Shown here: positions 1-7,830 of the stretch, piece by piece
Position numbering within the stretch: position 1 is the stretch's first letter
Layout: each line of letters begins with the position of its first letter
DNA from: Pseudomonas syringae
GTDB lineage: Bacteria; Pseudomonadota; Gammaproteobacteria; Pseudomonadales; Pseudomonadaceae
Assembly (NCBI RefSeq): GCF_000737245.1
Contig: NZ_JPQU01000054.1
Location: 1 to 35,091 of the forward strand
Direction: 5' to 3'
Length of the DNA stretch: 35,091 nt
Translations under genes and position numbers: made by a program
The notes under the pieces: model-generated
Told to the model about the DNA's origin: nothing
Seen by the model: the letters and a program-made list of their open reading frames with translations, nothing else
The model's database searches: none

Positions 1-19
1 TGCGCCAGAAGAGGTGCGA

Positions 20-47
20 ATTATAGAGAGATTCCAGAGGCCGTCAA
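20..47 (-). promoter_or_regulatory. Strong sigma-70 promoter pointing out of the left edge
   Basis: Read on the minus strand, TTGACG (42-47) is followed by a 16-bp spacer and a perfect TATAAT (20-25), with a predicted start near position 13. The start region is GC-containing (TCGCACC). This is close to consensus and far stronger than anything else seen in the window. Such promoters in Pseudomonas often drive tRNA, rRNA or other highly expressed genes. The target lies outside the window, so its identity is unknown. Confidence 0.65.
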
Positions 48-94
48 CCCCTTATTTCACTGAATTGTCATATTTCCACGAAACACCCTAAAAC

Positions 95-126
95 AAAGGG
101 GCGAGCCTTACGGCACGCCCCTTTTA
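95..126 (-). terminator. Rho-independent terminator after bauC
   Basis: A 9-bp perfect stem (95-103 with 116-124, GGGGCG/CGCCCC core flanked by A/T) encloses a 12-nt loop. On the minus strand it is followed by a T-rich tract (TTTGTTTT). It sits 12 bp beyond the bauC stop, so it probably ends the bauA-bauC transcript. Confidence 0.8.
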
Positions 127-137
127 TAGGTAACTAC

Positions 138-1631
138 TTACAAGCTTGGAAAGGCGAATTGCGATGCCTCATGGCTTGCACGCTGCGGCCAACGCTGAGT
201 AATTGCTTTACGGCGGGTGTAGAAACGTACCCCGTCCGGCCCATAGGCGTGCAGGTCGCCAAACAGTGAACGCTTCCAGCCACCGAAGCTGTGATAGGCA
301 ACCGGCACGGGCAGCGGCACGTTAACCCCGACCATTCCCACTTCGATCTCATCACAGAACAACCGTGCCGCCTCACCATCACGAGTAAAGATGCAGGTGC
401 CGTTGCCGTACTCGTGATCGTTGATCAGTTGCATGGCTGCCTCAAGACTATCGACGCGCACGATGCACAGCACCGGGCCGAAGATCTCTTCTTTATAGAT
501 ACGCATCTCAGGGGTGACCTGATCGAACAGGCAGCCACCCATGAAGAAGCCATCCTCATTGCCGGCAACACTAAAACCGCGACCATCCACCACCAGCTTC
601 GCACCCGCCTGAACACCATCTTCTATAAAGCCGCTGACCTTGTCGCGATGCTGACCGGTAACCAGTGGCCCCATGTCCAGCCCACAGGTGGTACCCGCAC
701 CGATTTTCAGCGAAGCGATTTGCGGCACAAGTTTGGCCACCAATGCATCGGCGATCTGATCGCCCACACAGACCGCTACCGAGATGGCCATGCAGCGCTC
801 ACCGCACGAACCATAAGCTGCACCCATCAACGCGCTGACCGCATTGTCCAGGTCGGCATCCGGCATCAGCACCGCATGGTTCTTCGCCCCACCCAACGCT
901 TGAACACGTTTGCCACGTGCAGCGCCTTCTTTATAGATGTACTCAGCAATCGGGGTCGAGCCCACGAAACTCAGTGCTTTGACTTCTGGCGCTTCCATCA
1001 GCGCATCGACTGCTGCCTTGTCACCGTGGACGACATTGAGCACGCCTTTAGGCAGACCCGCTTCGTGCAGCAATTGAGCGATCAGCAAGGTCGAGCTCGG
1101 ATCGCGTTCCGATGGTTTGAGAATGAAGCAGTTGCCGCAGACGATCGCCAGTGGATACATCCACAGCGGCACCATGGCCGGAAAGTTGAACGGCGTAATA
1201 CCCGCAACAACACCGAGCGGCTGGAAGTCAGACCAGGCGTCGATGTTCGGCCCCACGTTGCGGCTGTACTCACCTTTAAGAATTTCCGGCGCCGCGCAGG
1301 CAAACTCGACGTTCTCGATACCGCGCTTCAACTCACCTGCGGCATCTTCGAGGGTCTTGCCGTGCTCTTCGCTGATCAGTTGGGCGATGCGGCTTTCATT
1401 CTGCTCCAGCAGCTGCTTGAAGCGGAACATCACCTGGGCACGTTTAGCCGCAGGCGTATTGCGCCACGCAGGGAATGCAGCTTTGGCCGCGTCGATGGCT
1501 TGTTGCACGGTTTCGCGACTGGCCAAAGGCACTTTATGGATCGCCTGACCGGTCGATGGATTGAATACGTCGGCAGTGCGGCCGTTCTCGGTAACAAACT
1601 GGCCGTCGATGAAATGTTGAATGGTGCTCAT
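138..1631 (-). CDS. bauC: Methylmalonate/malonate-semialdehyde dehydrogenase (CoA-acylating), BauC-like
   Basis: This 497-aa protein is an aldehyde dehydrogenase of the methylmalonate-semialdehyde class, which converts malonate semialdehyde (from beta-alanine) or methylmalonate semialdehyde (from valine/pyrimidines) to acetyl- or propionyl-CoA with NAD+ and CoA. Visible marks are TPFNFP near residue 146, KPSE (K172) for NAD binding, and the catalytic cysteine in GERCMA (C280). The general-base glutamate of ordinary ALDHs is absent: the segment reads LGGAKNHA, as expected for this CoA-dependent subgroup. The gene lies 60 bp downstream of the omega-amino-acid aminotransferase on the same strand and is probably co-transcribed with it, giving a two-step beta-alanine to acetyl-CoA route. 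Many annotations would call it mmsA. The bauC name rests on gene context and on the bauRABCD locus known from P. aeruginosa. Confidence 0.92.
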   Translation of the reverse strand: MSTIQHFIDGQFVTENGRTADVFNPSTGQAIHKVPLASRETVQQAIDAAKAAFPAWRNTPAAKRAQVMFRFKQLLEQNESRIAQLISEEHGKTLEDAAGELKRGIENVEFACAAPEILKGEYSRNVGPNIDAWSDFQPLGVVAGITPFNFPAMVPLWMYPLAIVCGNCFILKPSERDPSSTLLIAQLLHEAGLPKGVLNVVHGDKAAVDALMEAPEVKALSFVGSTPIAEYIYKEGAARGKRVQALGGAKNHAVLMPDADLDNAVSALMGAAYGSCGERCMAISVAVCVGDQIADALVAKLVPQIASLKIGAGTTCGLDMGPLVTGQHRDKVSGFIEDGVQAGAKLVVDGRGFSVAGNEDGFFMGGCLFDQVTPEMRIYKEEIFGPVLCIVRVDSLEAAMQLINDHEYGNGTCIFTRDGEAARLFCDEIEVGMVGVNVPLPVPVAYHSFGGWKRSLFGDLHAYGPDGVRFYTRRKAITQRWPQRASHEASQFAFPSL

Positions 1632-1691
1632 GAAATGACTCCAAAGCAGGCGCGAACGTATCCGCGCCCGTCACTTATATAGAAGGATTTA

Positions 1692-3038
1692 TCAGTCGAC
1701 CTGGTTCAGCGCTTCGCCTACCGCATCGAACAAACGGTCCAGGTCCTGAGGCTTGCTATTGAAGGTAGGCCCGAATTGCAGGGTGTCGCCGCCAAAGCGC
1801 ACATAGAAACCGGCTTTCCACAATTTCATGCCCGCCTCGAATGGACGCACGATCGCATCACCATCACGGGGCGCGATCTGGATTGCACCTGCCAACCCGT
1901 AGTTACGAATGTCGACGACGTTCTTGGTGCCTTTGATGCCGTGCAGCGCGCTTTCGAAATGCGGCGCGACTTCGGCAGCTTGTTGCACAAGGTTTTCCCG
2001 CTGCAGCAGATCCAGCGCAGCAATGCCAGCGGCGCAGGCCACCGGGTGTGCGGAGTAAGTGTAGCCATGGGGGAATTCAACCGCGTATTCAGGAGTCGGC
2101 TGGTTCATGAACGTCTGATAGATCTCGCTGCTGGCAATCACCGCGCCCATTGGGATCGCGCCATTAGTGATTTGCTTGGCGATGCACATCAAGTCAGGCG
2201 TCACGCCGAAGCTCTCAGCGCCGAACATCGAACCGGTACGACCGAAGCCGGTGATGACTTCATCGAAGATCAGCAGAATGTTGTGCTGATCGCAGATTTC
2301 ACGCAGACGCTTGAGATAACCCTGGGGTGGAACGATCACCCCGGCAGAGCCAGCCATGGGCTCGACGATGACGGCGGCGATGTTCGAGGCGTCATGCAAC
2401 TCGATCAACTTGAGCATTTCATCGGCCAGTGCAATGCCACCCGCCTCCGGCATGCCTTTCGAATAAGCGTTGCTGGCCAGCAAGGTGTGCGGCAGATGGT
2501 CGACATCCATCAGTTGGCCAAACATTTTGCGATTGCCGTTCACACCGCCCAGGCTGGTGCCCGCTATGTTGACGCCGTGGTAGCCACGGGCACGGCCGAT
2601 CATTTTGGTCTTGCTCGCCTGACCTTTGAGGCGCCAGTAAGCCCGCACCATCTTCACCGCAGTATCAGCGCACTCGGAGCCGGAGTTGGTATAGAAGACG
2701 TGATTCAGATTGCCTGGGGTCAGCTCGGTGATTTTCTCAGCCAGTTGAAAGGACAACGGGTGGCCGAATTGAAACGCCGGCGAGTAATCCAGAATGCCCA
2801 GCTGTTTGGAGACCGCTTCCTGAATCTCTTTACGCGTATGTCCCGCGCCGCACGTCCACAAGCCGGACAAAGCGTCGTAAATCTTGCGTCCCTTATCGTC
2901 CGTCAGGTAACTGCCGCTGGCCGCCACGATCAGGCGCGGGTCGCGCTGGAAATTTCGATTGGCGGTATAAGGCATCCAATGAGCGTCAAGCTTCAATTGG
3001 CTGGCGATAGACATGTCGGACGATTCAAAACTATTCAT
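1692..3038 (-). CDS. bauA: Beta-alanine (omega-amino acid):pyruvate aminotransferase
   Basis: This 448-aa class-III PLP aminotransferase moves the omega-amino group of beta-alanine to pyruvate, giving malonate semialdehyde and alanine. FDEVITGFGR contains the PLP-ring aspartate (D259), and K288 in AKQITNG is the Schiff-base lysine. The N-terminal HWMPYTANRNF and SGLWTCGAGH are hallmarks of omega-amino-acid:pyruvate transaminases, and length is normal for the family. The start at 3038 has a GAGG about 11 nt upstream; a second Met at residue 9 has no ribosome site. It is divergent from the LysR gene and leads the bauA-bauC unit. A sigma-54 promoter lies just upstream, suggesting nitrogen-linked control. 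Confidence 0.93.
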   Translation of the reverse strand: MNSFESSDMSIASQLKLDAHWMPYTANRNFQRDPRLIVAASGSYLTDDKGRKIYDALSGLWTCGAGHTRKEIQEAVSKQLGILDYSPAFQFGHPLSFQLAEKITELTPGNLNHVFYTNSGSECADTAVKMVRAYWRLKGQASKTKMIGRARGYHGVNIAGTSLGGVNGNRKMFGQLMDVDHLPHTLLASNAYSKGMPEAGGIALADEMLKLIELHDASNIAAVIVEPMAGSAGVIVPPQGYLKRLREICDQHNILLIFDEVITGFGRTGSMFGAESFGVTPDLMCIAKQITNGAIPMGAVIASSEIYQTFMNQPTPEYAVEFPHGYTYSAHPVACAAGIAALDLLQRENLVQQAAEVAPHFESALHGIKGTKNVVDIRNYGLAGAIQIAPRDGDAIVRPFEAGMKLWKAGFYVRFGGDTLQFGPTFNSKPQDLDRLFDAVGEALNQVD

Positions 3039-3089
3039 CAGAACGGACCTCGCTGGAGCGCTGGGCGGTGAGTGAGTAAAAATTGTTGA

Positions 3090-3106
3090 TGCAGCTAAAG
3101 TGCCAC
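3090..3106 (-). promoter_or_regulatory. Sigma-54 (-24/-12) promoter for bauA-bauC
   Basis: On the minus strand the site reads GTGGCACTTTAGCTGCA. It contains the full TGGCAC of the -24 element, a TGCA -12 element, and the invariant GG and GC separated by exactly 10 bp. The predicted start is near 3079, giving a leader of about 41 nt to the bauA ATG. It is the closest match to the sigma-54 consensus in the window. Confidence 0.75.
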
Positions 3107-3146
3107 GAGGATAAAGTCGGAAAAACCCAACTTTTATGATCTTCAG

Positions 3147-3161
3147 TTAGCCGATTACTAA
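3147..3161 (+). promoter_or_regulatory. LysR-type T-N11-A dyad at the bauR start
   Basis: The sequence TTAG-N7-CTAA is a perfect dyad containing the T-N11-A core of LysR-family sites. It ends 3 bp before the bauR ATG in the bauA-bauR intergenic region. It would fit autoregulation by the neighbouring LysR protein, though an AT-rich 15-mer of this kind can arise by chance. Confidence 0.4.
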
Positions 3162-3164
3162 ACT

Positions 3165-4082
3165 ATGAGCCGTCGTCCCGATCCATTGGCACAAGTCAGC
3201 GATTTCGACATTCGATTGCTGCGCATCTTTAGAAGCGTAGTCGAGTCAGGCGGTTTTTCTGCGGCGGAAAGTGTGCTGGGCATTGGCCGGTCCGCTATCA
3301 GCCAGCAAATGAGCGATCTCGAGCAGCGCTTGGGATTGCGTCTGTGTCAGCGCGGCCGGGCCGGTTTTTCGGTGACGGAAGAAGGCCGCGAGGTCTACCA
3401 ATCGGCCTTGCAGTTACTCAGCGCACTGGAAAGCTTTCGCACGGAGGTCAACGGTCTGCACCAGCATTTGCGGGGTGAGCTGAACATTGGCCTGACCGAC
3501 AACCTGGTCACCCTGCCCCACATGCGCATCACCCACGCGCTGGCTCAGCTCAAGGAGCGCGGCCCGGATGTGCATATCAACATCCGCATGATTGCGCCTA
3601 ATGAGGTAGAGCAAGGCGTGCTCGATGGCCGTCTGCATGTGGGCGTCGTTCCTCAGGCCAGCGCGTTGTCGGGGCTTGAGTATCAGGCGTTGTACAGCGA
3701 GCGTTCGCTACTTTATTGCGCGGTGGGTCACCCGCTGTTCTATATGGAAGATGCTGCACTGGATGATCAACGACTGGCCGAGCAGGACGCCATCGCCCCG
3801 ACCTTCCGCCTGCCAGCGGAGATTCAGGCGCATTATCAGGCGCTCAATTGCACAGCCAGCGCCTCGGACCGCGAAGGCATGGCGTTTCTGATTCTGACCG
3901 GTCGCTACATCGGTTATCTACCCGATCATTACGCAAGTTTCTGGGTGCAGCAGGGGCGTTTGCGGGCACTGAAGCCTGCATCAAGGTTTTACGATCTGAG
4001 CCTGGTCTCGGTCACCCGCAAAGGCCGCCGCCCTCATTTGGTGCTGGAAAGTTTTTTGCAGACGCTGGCTGCTACGCGGTGA
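3165..4082 (+). CDS. bauR: LysR-family transcriptional regulator of beta-alanine catabolism
   Basis: This 305-aa LysR-type regulator has an N-terminal winged helix-turn-helix (about residues 15-70: FDIRLLRIFRSVVESGGFSAAES, then GRSAISQQMSDLEQRLG) and a substrate-binding effector domain from about residue 95 to the end. It is transcribed divergently from bauA, the usual arrangement for a LysR regulator and its target. The arrangement matches bauR-bauA in P. aeruginosa, so control of beta-alanine use is likely; the effector is not visible from sequence. Because the bauA promoter looks sigma-54 dependent, this protein may modulate rather than be the sole activator. An isolated T-N11-A dyad lies just before its start codon. 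Confidence 0.8.
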   Translation: MSRRPDPLAQVSDFDIRLLRIFRSVVESGGFSAAESVLGIGRSAISQQMSDLEQRLGLRLCQRGRAGFSVTEEGREVYQSALQLLSALESFRTEVNGLHQHLRGELNIGLTDNLVTLPHMRITHALAQLKERGPDVHINIRMIAPNEVEQGVLDGRLHVGVVPQASALSGLEYQALYSERSLLYCAVGHPLFYMEDAALDDQRLAEQDAIAPTFRLPAEIQAHYQALNCTASASDREGMAFLILTGRYIGYLPDHYASFWVQQGRLRALKPASRFYDLSLVSVTRKGRRPHLVLESFLQTLAATR

Positions 4083-4113
4083 GACATTTACTCCAGTGCG
4101 ATCTCCTCAACCC

Positions 4114-4200
4114 GTAGGAGCGCGCTTGCCCGCGATTCTGTGGTACAGGCGAAATATTCGTCGACTGATCGGACGCAATCGCGGGCAAGCGCGCTCCTAC
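4114..4200. repeat. REP pair (REPIN), GTAGGAGCGCGCTTGCCCGCGA type
   Basis: Two inverted REP units, GTAGGAGCGCGCTTGCCCGCGA and its complement, enclose about 43 bp of variable sequence. The unit arms pair perfectly over more than 20 bp. It lies between bauR and the permease promoter and could also stabilise or end the bauR transcript. Confidence 0.9.
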
Positions 4201-4240
4201 GTGTGTTCGTCAGGCGTCCACCTTCAAAAAACCTGAGCAC

Positions 4241-4257
4241 TTGGACAGCTTTTTGCA
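4241..4257 (+). promoter_or_regulatory. Sigma-54 (-24/-12) promoter for the xanthine/urate permease
   Basis: TTGGACAGCTTTTTGCA has GG (4243-4244) and GC (4255-4256) at exact sigma-54 spacing. The predicted start is near 4268, 24 nt before the permease ATG. It closely resembles the site before the BMP protein: 14 of 17 positions agree (TTGG-CAG--TTTTGCA type). Confidence 0.65.
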
Positions 4258-4291
4258 GTGATGTTGTTACAAACAATGTCGAGACCACAAC

Positions 4292-5683
4292 ATGCAGCCC
4301 GAAGCCTCAACCAGCAGCGATCTGATATATGGCCTGGATGATCGCCCAAAACCATTGCCGGCCATCCTTGCCGCGCTGCAACATGTGCTCGCCAGTTTCG
4401 TCGGGATTATCACTCCGCCGCTGGTGATTGGTTCGGCGCTGGGGTTGGGTGCGTACATGCCCTACCTGATCAGCATGGCGTTGATGGTTTCCGGTGTAGG
4501 CACTTTCATCCAGGCTCGTCGGCCATTTGGCATTGGCGCCGGGATGATCTGCCTGCAAGGCACCAGCTTCGCGTTTCTGGGGGCTGTGCTGTCAGCGGGT
4601 TTTCTGGTCAAGCAACGCGGGGGCAGTCCGGAAGACATTCTGGCGATGATCTTCGGCGTTTGTTTTTTCGGGGCCGTAGTGCAGATCGTGTTGAGCCGAT
4701 TCATTGGCCAATTGCGCAGGGTCATAACGCCACTGGTAACAGACATCGTGATCACGCTGATCGGCGTCAGCCTGATCAAGGTCGGGGTCACCGATCTGGG
4801 CGGCGGCTTCAATGCGCCAGATTTCGGAGCGCCGTTGAACCTGGCCCTTGGCGGCTTTGTGTTGCTGGCGATCATCCTGTTGAATCGCTCGAACACCCCC
4901 TGGATACGCTTGTCCGCCATCATCATTGGTCTGGCCCTGGGCAGCCTTGCGGCCTGGTTCAGTGGAAAACTGATCCCGCATTCGGTCAGCGACCTGCCAC
5001 TGATGAGCGTGCCGGTGCCGTTCAAGTTCGGTTTCGCCTTCGACTGGAGCGCTTTCCTACCGGTCGCGCTGATCTATCTGATCAGCACCATCGAAACCGT
5101 GGGCGATCTGACCGCCAATTGCATGCTCGCCAGAAAGCCAATCAGTGGCCCAAGTTACATCGCACGACTCAAGGGCGGCGTACTAGGCGATGGCGTCAGC
5201 TGCATGATTGCGGCGACCTTCAGTGCATTCCCCAACACCACATTTGCCCAGAACAACGGCGTCATTCAGCTGACCGGCGTCGCCAGTCGTTATGTCGGCC
5301 TGTACATCGGCGCGGTGCTGTTCATGCTCGGCCTGTTCCCGACCATCGGTGCCCTGCTCCAGCAGCTTCCCAAGCCGGTTCTGGGTGGCGCAACGCTGGT
5401 GATGTTCGGTAGCGTTGCCGCTGCTGGCGTGCGCATTTTGTCCCAGGCCCCACTGGATCGCCGAAGCATGTTGATCATCGCCACTTCATTCGGGGTCGGG
5501 CTGGGTATCGCCGCGCAACCGGCATTGCTCCACCATATGCCCAAGCTGGTGCAAAACCTGTTTGACTCTGCAATCACCAGCGGCGGCATCACCGCGATCG
5601 TGATGTGCCTGCTGTTGCCGGAGGACAAAGCAAGCATCGAAACTGCTGAACCTGTCACCGAAGTTGAGCCGTCGGCTCATTAA
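4292..5683 (+). CDS. XanP-type xanthine/urate permease (NCS2 family)
   Basis: This 463-aa polytopic inner-membrane protein belongs to the nucleobase-ascorbate (NCS2) transporters, which import nucleobases with protons. The NAT signature is present as QNNGVIQLTG near residue 320, followed by VASRYVG. This is the form found in the E. coli xanthine permeases XanP/XanQ rather than uracil UraA. IETVGDLTAN (about residue 268) is the other conserved substrate-site region, and length equals that of XanP. It lies between bauR and a RutR-like regulator and has its own sigma-54 promoter. Xanthine is the most likely substrate; urate is a serious alternative because the neighbouring 8-oxoguanine deaminase makes urate. 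Confidence 0.85.
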   Translation: MQPEASTSSDLIYGLDDRPKPLPAILAALQHVLASFVGIITPPLVIGSALGLGAYMPYLISMALMVSGVGTFIQARRPFGIGAGMICLQGTSFAFLGAVLSAGFLVKQRGGSPEDILAMIFGVCFFGAVVQIVLSRFIGQLRRVITPLVTDIVITLIGVSLIKVGVTDLGGGFNAPDFGAPLNLALGGFVLLAIILLNRSNTPWIRLSAIIIGLALGSLAAWFSGKLIPHSVSDLPLMSVPVPFKFGFAFDWSAFLPVALIYLISTIETVGDLTANCMLARKPISGPSYIARLKGGVLGDGVSCMIAATFSAFPNTTFAQNNGVIQLTGVASRYVGLYIGAVLFMLGLFPTIGALLQQLPKPVLGGATLVMFGSVAAAGVRILSQAPLDRRSMLIIATSFGVGLGIAAQPALLHHMPKLVQNLFDSAITSGGITAIVMCLLLPEDKASIETAEPVTEVEPSAH

Positions 5684-5794
5684 ATGCTGAGAATATTGAA
5701 CGGATAACAGGTTTTACCGCGCCAATGCTTGTCGGATCGGCGCAGGTACGTTATCTGTTCAGCGCAGCACCCCATGATCTGTCCGGAACTGCCC

Positions 5795-6457
5795 ATGACC
5801 CTTGAAGTCCCTGCGCACAGCGCTCTTGGCACCAAGCCTGCCAGCCGTATTCGCCAGAAGAATGAAGAAGCCATTATCAAAGCCGCCGAAGACGAGTTCG
5901 CCCGTCACGGTTTCAAAGGCACCAGCATGAATACCATTGCGCTGAACGCCGGGCTGCCCAAGGCCAATCTTCATTACTACTTCACCAACAAGCTCGGGCT
6001 GTATATCGCGGTGTTGAGCAACATCATCGAGTTATGGGACAGCACCTTCAATAATCTGAAGGTCGAGGATGACCCTGCCCTAGCGCTGAGCCGTTACATC
6101 CGCGCAAAAATGGAGTTTTCCCGACGCCAGCCCCAGGCTTCACGGATTTTCGCCATGGAAATCATCAGCGGCGGCGAATGCCTCAACGAATATTTCAGCC
6201 AGGATTATCAGACTTGGTTCCAGGGCCGAGCCGGGGTTTTTCAGGCCTGGATCGACGCAGGAAAAATGGACCCGGTGGACCCGGTTCACCTGATTTTTCT
6301 GCTGTGGGGCAGCACCCAGCACTACGCCGACTTCGCTACACAGATCTGCCAGGTCACGGGGCGCACACGATTAACCAAGCAAGACATAGACGTTGCGAGC
6401 GACAATCTGATCCGCATCATCCTCAAGGGTTGCGGCTTGACGCCGCCCGCCGCCTGA
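5795..6457 (+). CDS. TetR-family regulator, RutR-like
   Basis: From the ATG at 5795 this is a 220-aa TetR regulator. The DNA-binding helix-turn-helix covers about residues 22-68 (AAEDEFARHGFKGTSMNTIALNAGLPKANLHYYF region). The C-terminal part carries HLIFLLWGSTQHYADFATQI, very like E. coli RutR, which senses uracil and thymine and controls pyrimidine and purine catabolism. In-frame starts at TTG 5729 and ATG 5774 exist. I prefer 5795 because it gives the N-terminal length of RutR, but none has a strong ribosome site. It sits 111 bp after the permease. RutR-like proteins in Pseudomonas usually sit near pyrimidine catabolism genes; here the neighbours are purine and beta-alanine genes, beta-alanine being the end product of uracil breakdown. 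Confidence 0.8.
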   Translation: MTLEVPAHSALGTKPASRIRQKNEEAIIKAAEDEFARHGFKGTSMNTIALNAGLPKANLHYYFTNKLGLYIAVLSNIIELWDSTFNNLKVEDDPALALSRYIRAKMEFSRRQPQASRIFAMEIISGGECLNEYFSQDYQTWFQGRAGVFQAWIDAGKMDPVDPVHLIFLLWGSTQHYADFATQICQVTGRTRLTKQDIDVASDNLIRIILKGCGLTPPAA

Positions 6458-6493
6458 ATTGATGTCAATCCCGTCGTCAGCTGGAACCCACGC

Positions 6494-7087
6494 ATGTCTT
6501 TTACTCTGGTTGGCCCTTGCGAATACCGCGAAGAAATTCGCAAGAGCCGCTTCATAACTCTCGCCGCGCCGATCTCCAGCGCTGCGGACGCTCAAGCGTT
6601 CATCGAGCAGAACAGCGATTTGAATGCGACGCACAATTGCTGGGCCTGGAAGCTGGCCGATCAATATCGCAGCAACGATGATGGCGAACCAGGCGGCACC
6701 GCGGGTCGTCCGATTCTCGCGGCCATCGAGGCTCAGGAATTCGATCAAGTCGTGGTGCTGGTGATTCGCTGGTACGGCGGCATCCAACTCGGCACCGGCG
6801 GATTGGCCCGGGCGTATGGCGGCGGTGCCAATAAGTGCTTGCAACAGGCCGAGCGCCTGCCGTTGATCAACCGCATTCCGTTGAGCCTGTCGTGCAGTTT
6901 CAGTGAACTGGCCCTGGTCAAGTTACGGGTCGCGGAACTGAACGGCTTAGTGCAAAACGAAGACTTCACTGCCAATGGCGTGGAGCTGTCGATCGCCGTC
7001 GGGCCGGAGCACGTGGAAGTTTTGCGCAGGCAGCTGGCAGATTTGAGTCGCGGGCGGATTGTGCTTCACCTCTCGTCTGACGATTAG
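6494..7087 (+). CDS. yigZ: YigZ/IMPACT-family protein
   Basis: This 197-aa protein of the UPF0029/IMPACT family has the characteristic N-terminal segment (THNCWAWKL, DDGEPGGTAGRPIL, VVLVIRWYGGIQLGTGGLARAYG, about residues 45-115). A C-terminal ferredoxin-like domain (DUF1949 type) follows. Its biochemical role is not firmly known; the eukaryotic relative IMPACT acts on GCN2 regulation, and E. coli YigZ has been linked to nucleic-acid binding and proteolysis only loosely. It follows the TetR gene after 36 bp and may be co-transcribed. REP elements follow its stop directly. I infer no purine-specific role. Confidence 0.88.
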   Translation: MSFTLVGPCEYREEIRKSRFITLAAPISSAADAQAFIEQNSDLNATHNCWAWKLADQYRSNDDGEPGGTAGRPILAAIEAQEFDQVVVLVIRWYGGIQLGTGGLARAYGGGANKCLQQAERLPLINRIPLSLSCSFSELALVKLRVAELNGLVQNEDFTANGVELSIAVGPEHVEVLRRQLADLSRGRIVLHLSSDD

Positions 7088-7095
7088 CGCCGACT

Positions 7096-7177
7096 TGTGG
7101 GACCGGCCCGCGATAAGGGCAGCGAAATTCTGCAGGTGATCACCTAAACCTTATCCCGGGCGAGCCTCGATCCCACA
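7096..7177. repeat. REPIN, divergent pair
   Basis: TGTGGGACCGGCCCGCGATAAGG on the left and CCTTATCCCGGGCGAGCCTCGATCCCACA on the right form an imperfect inverted pair. The arms appear to mix two REP types (GTGGGACCGG and CCCGCGATAAGG cores), suggesting old or recombined units. Confidence 0.75.
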
Positions 7178-7193
7178 GAAGATCACCGAATTC

Positions 7194-7282
7194 TGTAGGA
7201 GCGCGCTTGCCCGCGATGAACGATAACGCGGTCTGTCTGAAACACCGCGGTGCCAATATCGCGGGCAAGCGCGCTCCTACAG
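7194..7282. repeat. REPIN, GTAGGAGCGCGCTTGCCCGCGA type
   Basis: A second inverted pair begins 16 bp after the previous one. Its arms, TGTAGGAGCGCGCTTGCC and the complement, match the element at 4114-4200 and those at 15282 and 35021. Two REPINs in tandem close the yigZ transcript region. Confidence 0.9.
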
Positions 7283-7302
7283 GCCCATTGCCCTTCAATA
7301 TT

Positions 7303-7321
7303 TGCACACATCTACTGTGCA
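7303..7321. promoter_or_regulatory. Perfect TGCACA-N7-TGTGCA dyad
   Basis: A 19-bp inverted repeat with perfect 6-bp arms sits at the left of the long gap before the ABC importer. It ends 7 bp before the first DnaA box. It looks like a regulator site, but it is not the NtrC form (spacer 7 rather than 5, and TGCACA rather than TGCACC). It is about 480 bp upstream of the importer's promoter. Confidence 0.35.
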
Positions 7322-7327
7322 TCCGCC

Positions 7328-7803
7328 TGTGGATAAGCTGAGCACATGACGCTGCAAGGCTTGTGGGTCCTGCTTTCCGGGCTCTTGATCATTTTTTATA
7401 CAGAAATGTTTTCTGCGAACAAAATGCCTGACAAAACAGCCCTTTAAAGGTGCTTATCGCCTCTAGAACCCATGCTGCAGCTGTTTATATCGACGTTTTT
7501 CGCTTGCCCACATTTCCTGTGGAACAATCTGTGGATAACAGGTGCAAGGCTCGCTCCAGCGCTTTGTGCAGCGCACTTGGCCGCAGCTGTACGTTTTTTG
7601 TGCAATCGCCGTGGGCACTATTGACTCAATAGCCCAAAGCTTCGCCCTGAACTGGTGCCGAGGCGGATCGCCAATCCTGCGATATTTCTCTAAGCCACTA
7701 TCGAAAACTCAGCTGCAAGCTTTATCGCGCCGGTATCACGGGCAAATCACGCTCAGGAAGACAAAAAACCTGACTACCTGGCCAGGAAATTGCTTTATCC
7801 ACA
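7328..7803. promoter_or_regulatory. Cluster of three perfect DnaA boxes in a 550-bp non-coding gap
   Basis: The gap 7283-7830 contains no convincing gene. It holds three exact copies of the DnaA box TTATCCACA: 7328-7336 and 7530-7538 on the minus strand, and 7795-7803 on the plus strand. A two-mismatch box (TGTGGAACA, 7518-7526) sits beside the second. An AT-rich stretch (about 7385-7445) lies between the first and second. A given 9-mer is expected about once per 131 kb on both strands, so three here is a real cluster. It could be an origin-like or DnaA-titration site, or make the importer promoter DnaA-responsive. Confidence 0.7.
7778..7794 (+). promoter_or_regulatory. Sigma-54 (-24/-12) promoter for the purine ABC importer
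   Basis: CTGGCCAGGAAATTGCT has CTGG and TTGCT with GG (7780-7781) and GC (7792-7793) exactly 12 positions apart, as sigma-54 needs. The predicted start is near 7805, 26 nt before the ATG of the ATPase gene. A perfect DnaA box begins at the very next base (7795) and fills the -12 to +1 interval. Confidence 0.7.
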
Positions 7804-7830
7804 GGCGATCCTTCTTACGTTGAGCCTGTC

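Noticed and set aside
291..1682. 463-aa open frame opposite bauC
   Set aside because: Antisense shadow of a well-supported gene in GC-rich DNA; no ribosome site and no family features.
1776..3071. 431-aa open frame opposite bauA
   Set aside because: Antisense shadow of a clear aminotransferase; composition (Arg/His/Gln-rich) is typical of a shadow frame.
4044..4060. CTGGAAAGTTTTTTGCA, correct sigma-54 spacing, inside the end of bauR
   Set aside because: It lies within coding sequence, with a REPIN between it and the permease, and a better-placed site exists at 4241. Chance match is likely.
7450..7823. Short open frames in the gap before the ABC importer
   Set aside because: No ribosome sites, no coding bias, and they cover the DnaA boxes and promoter.
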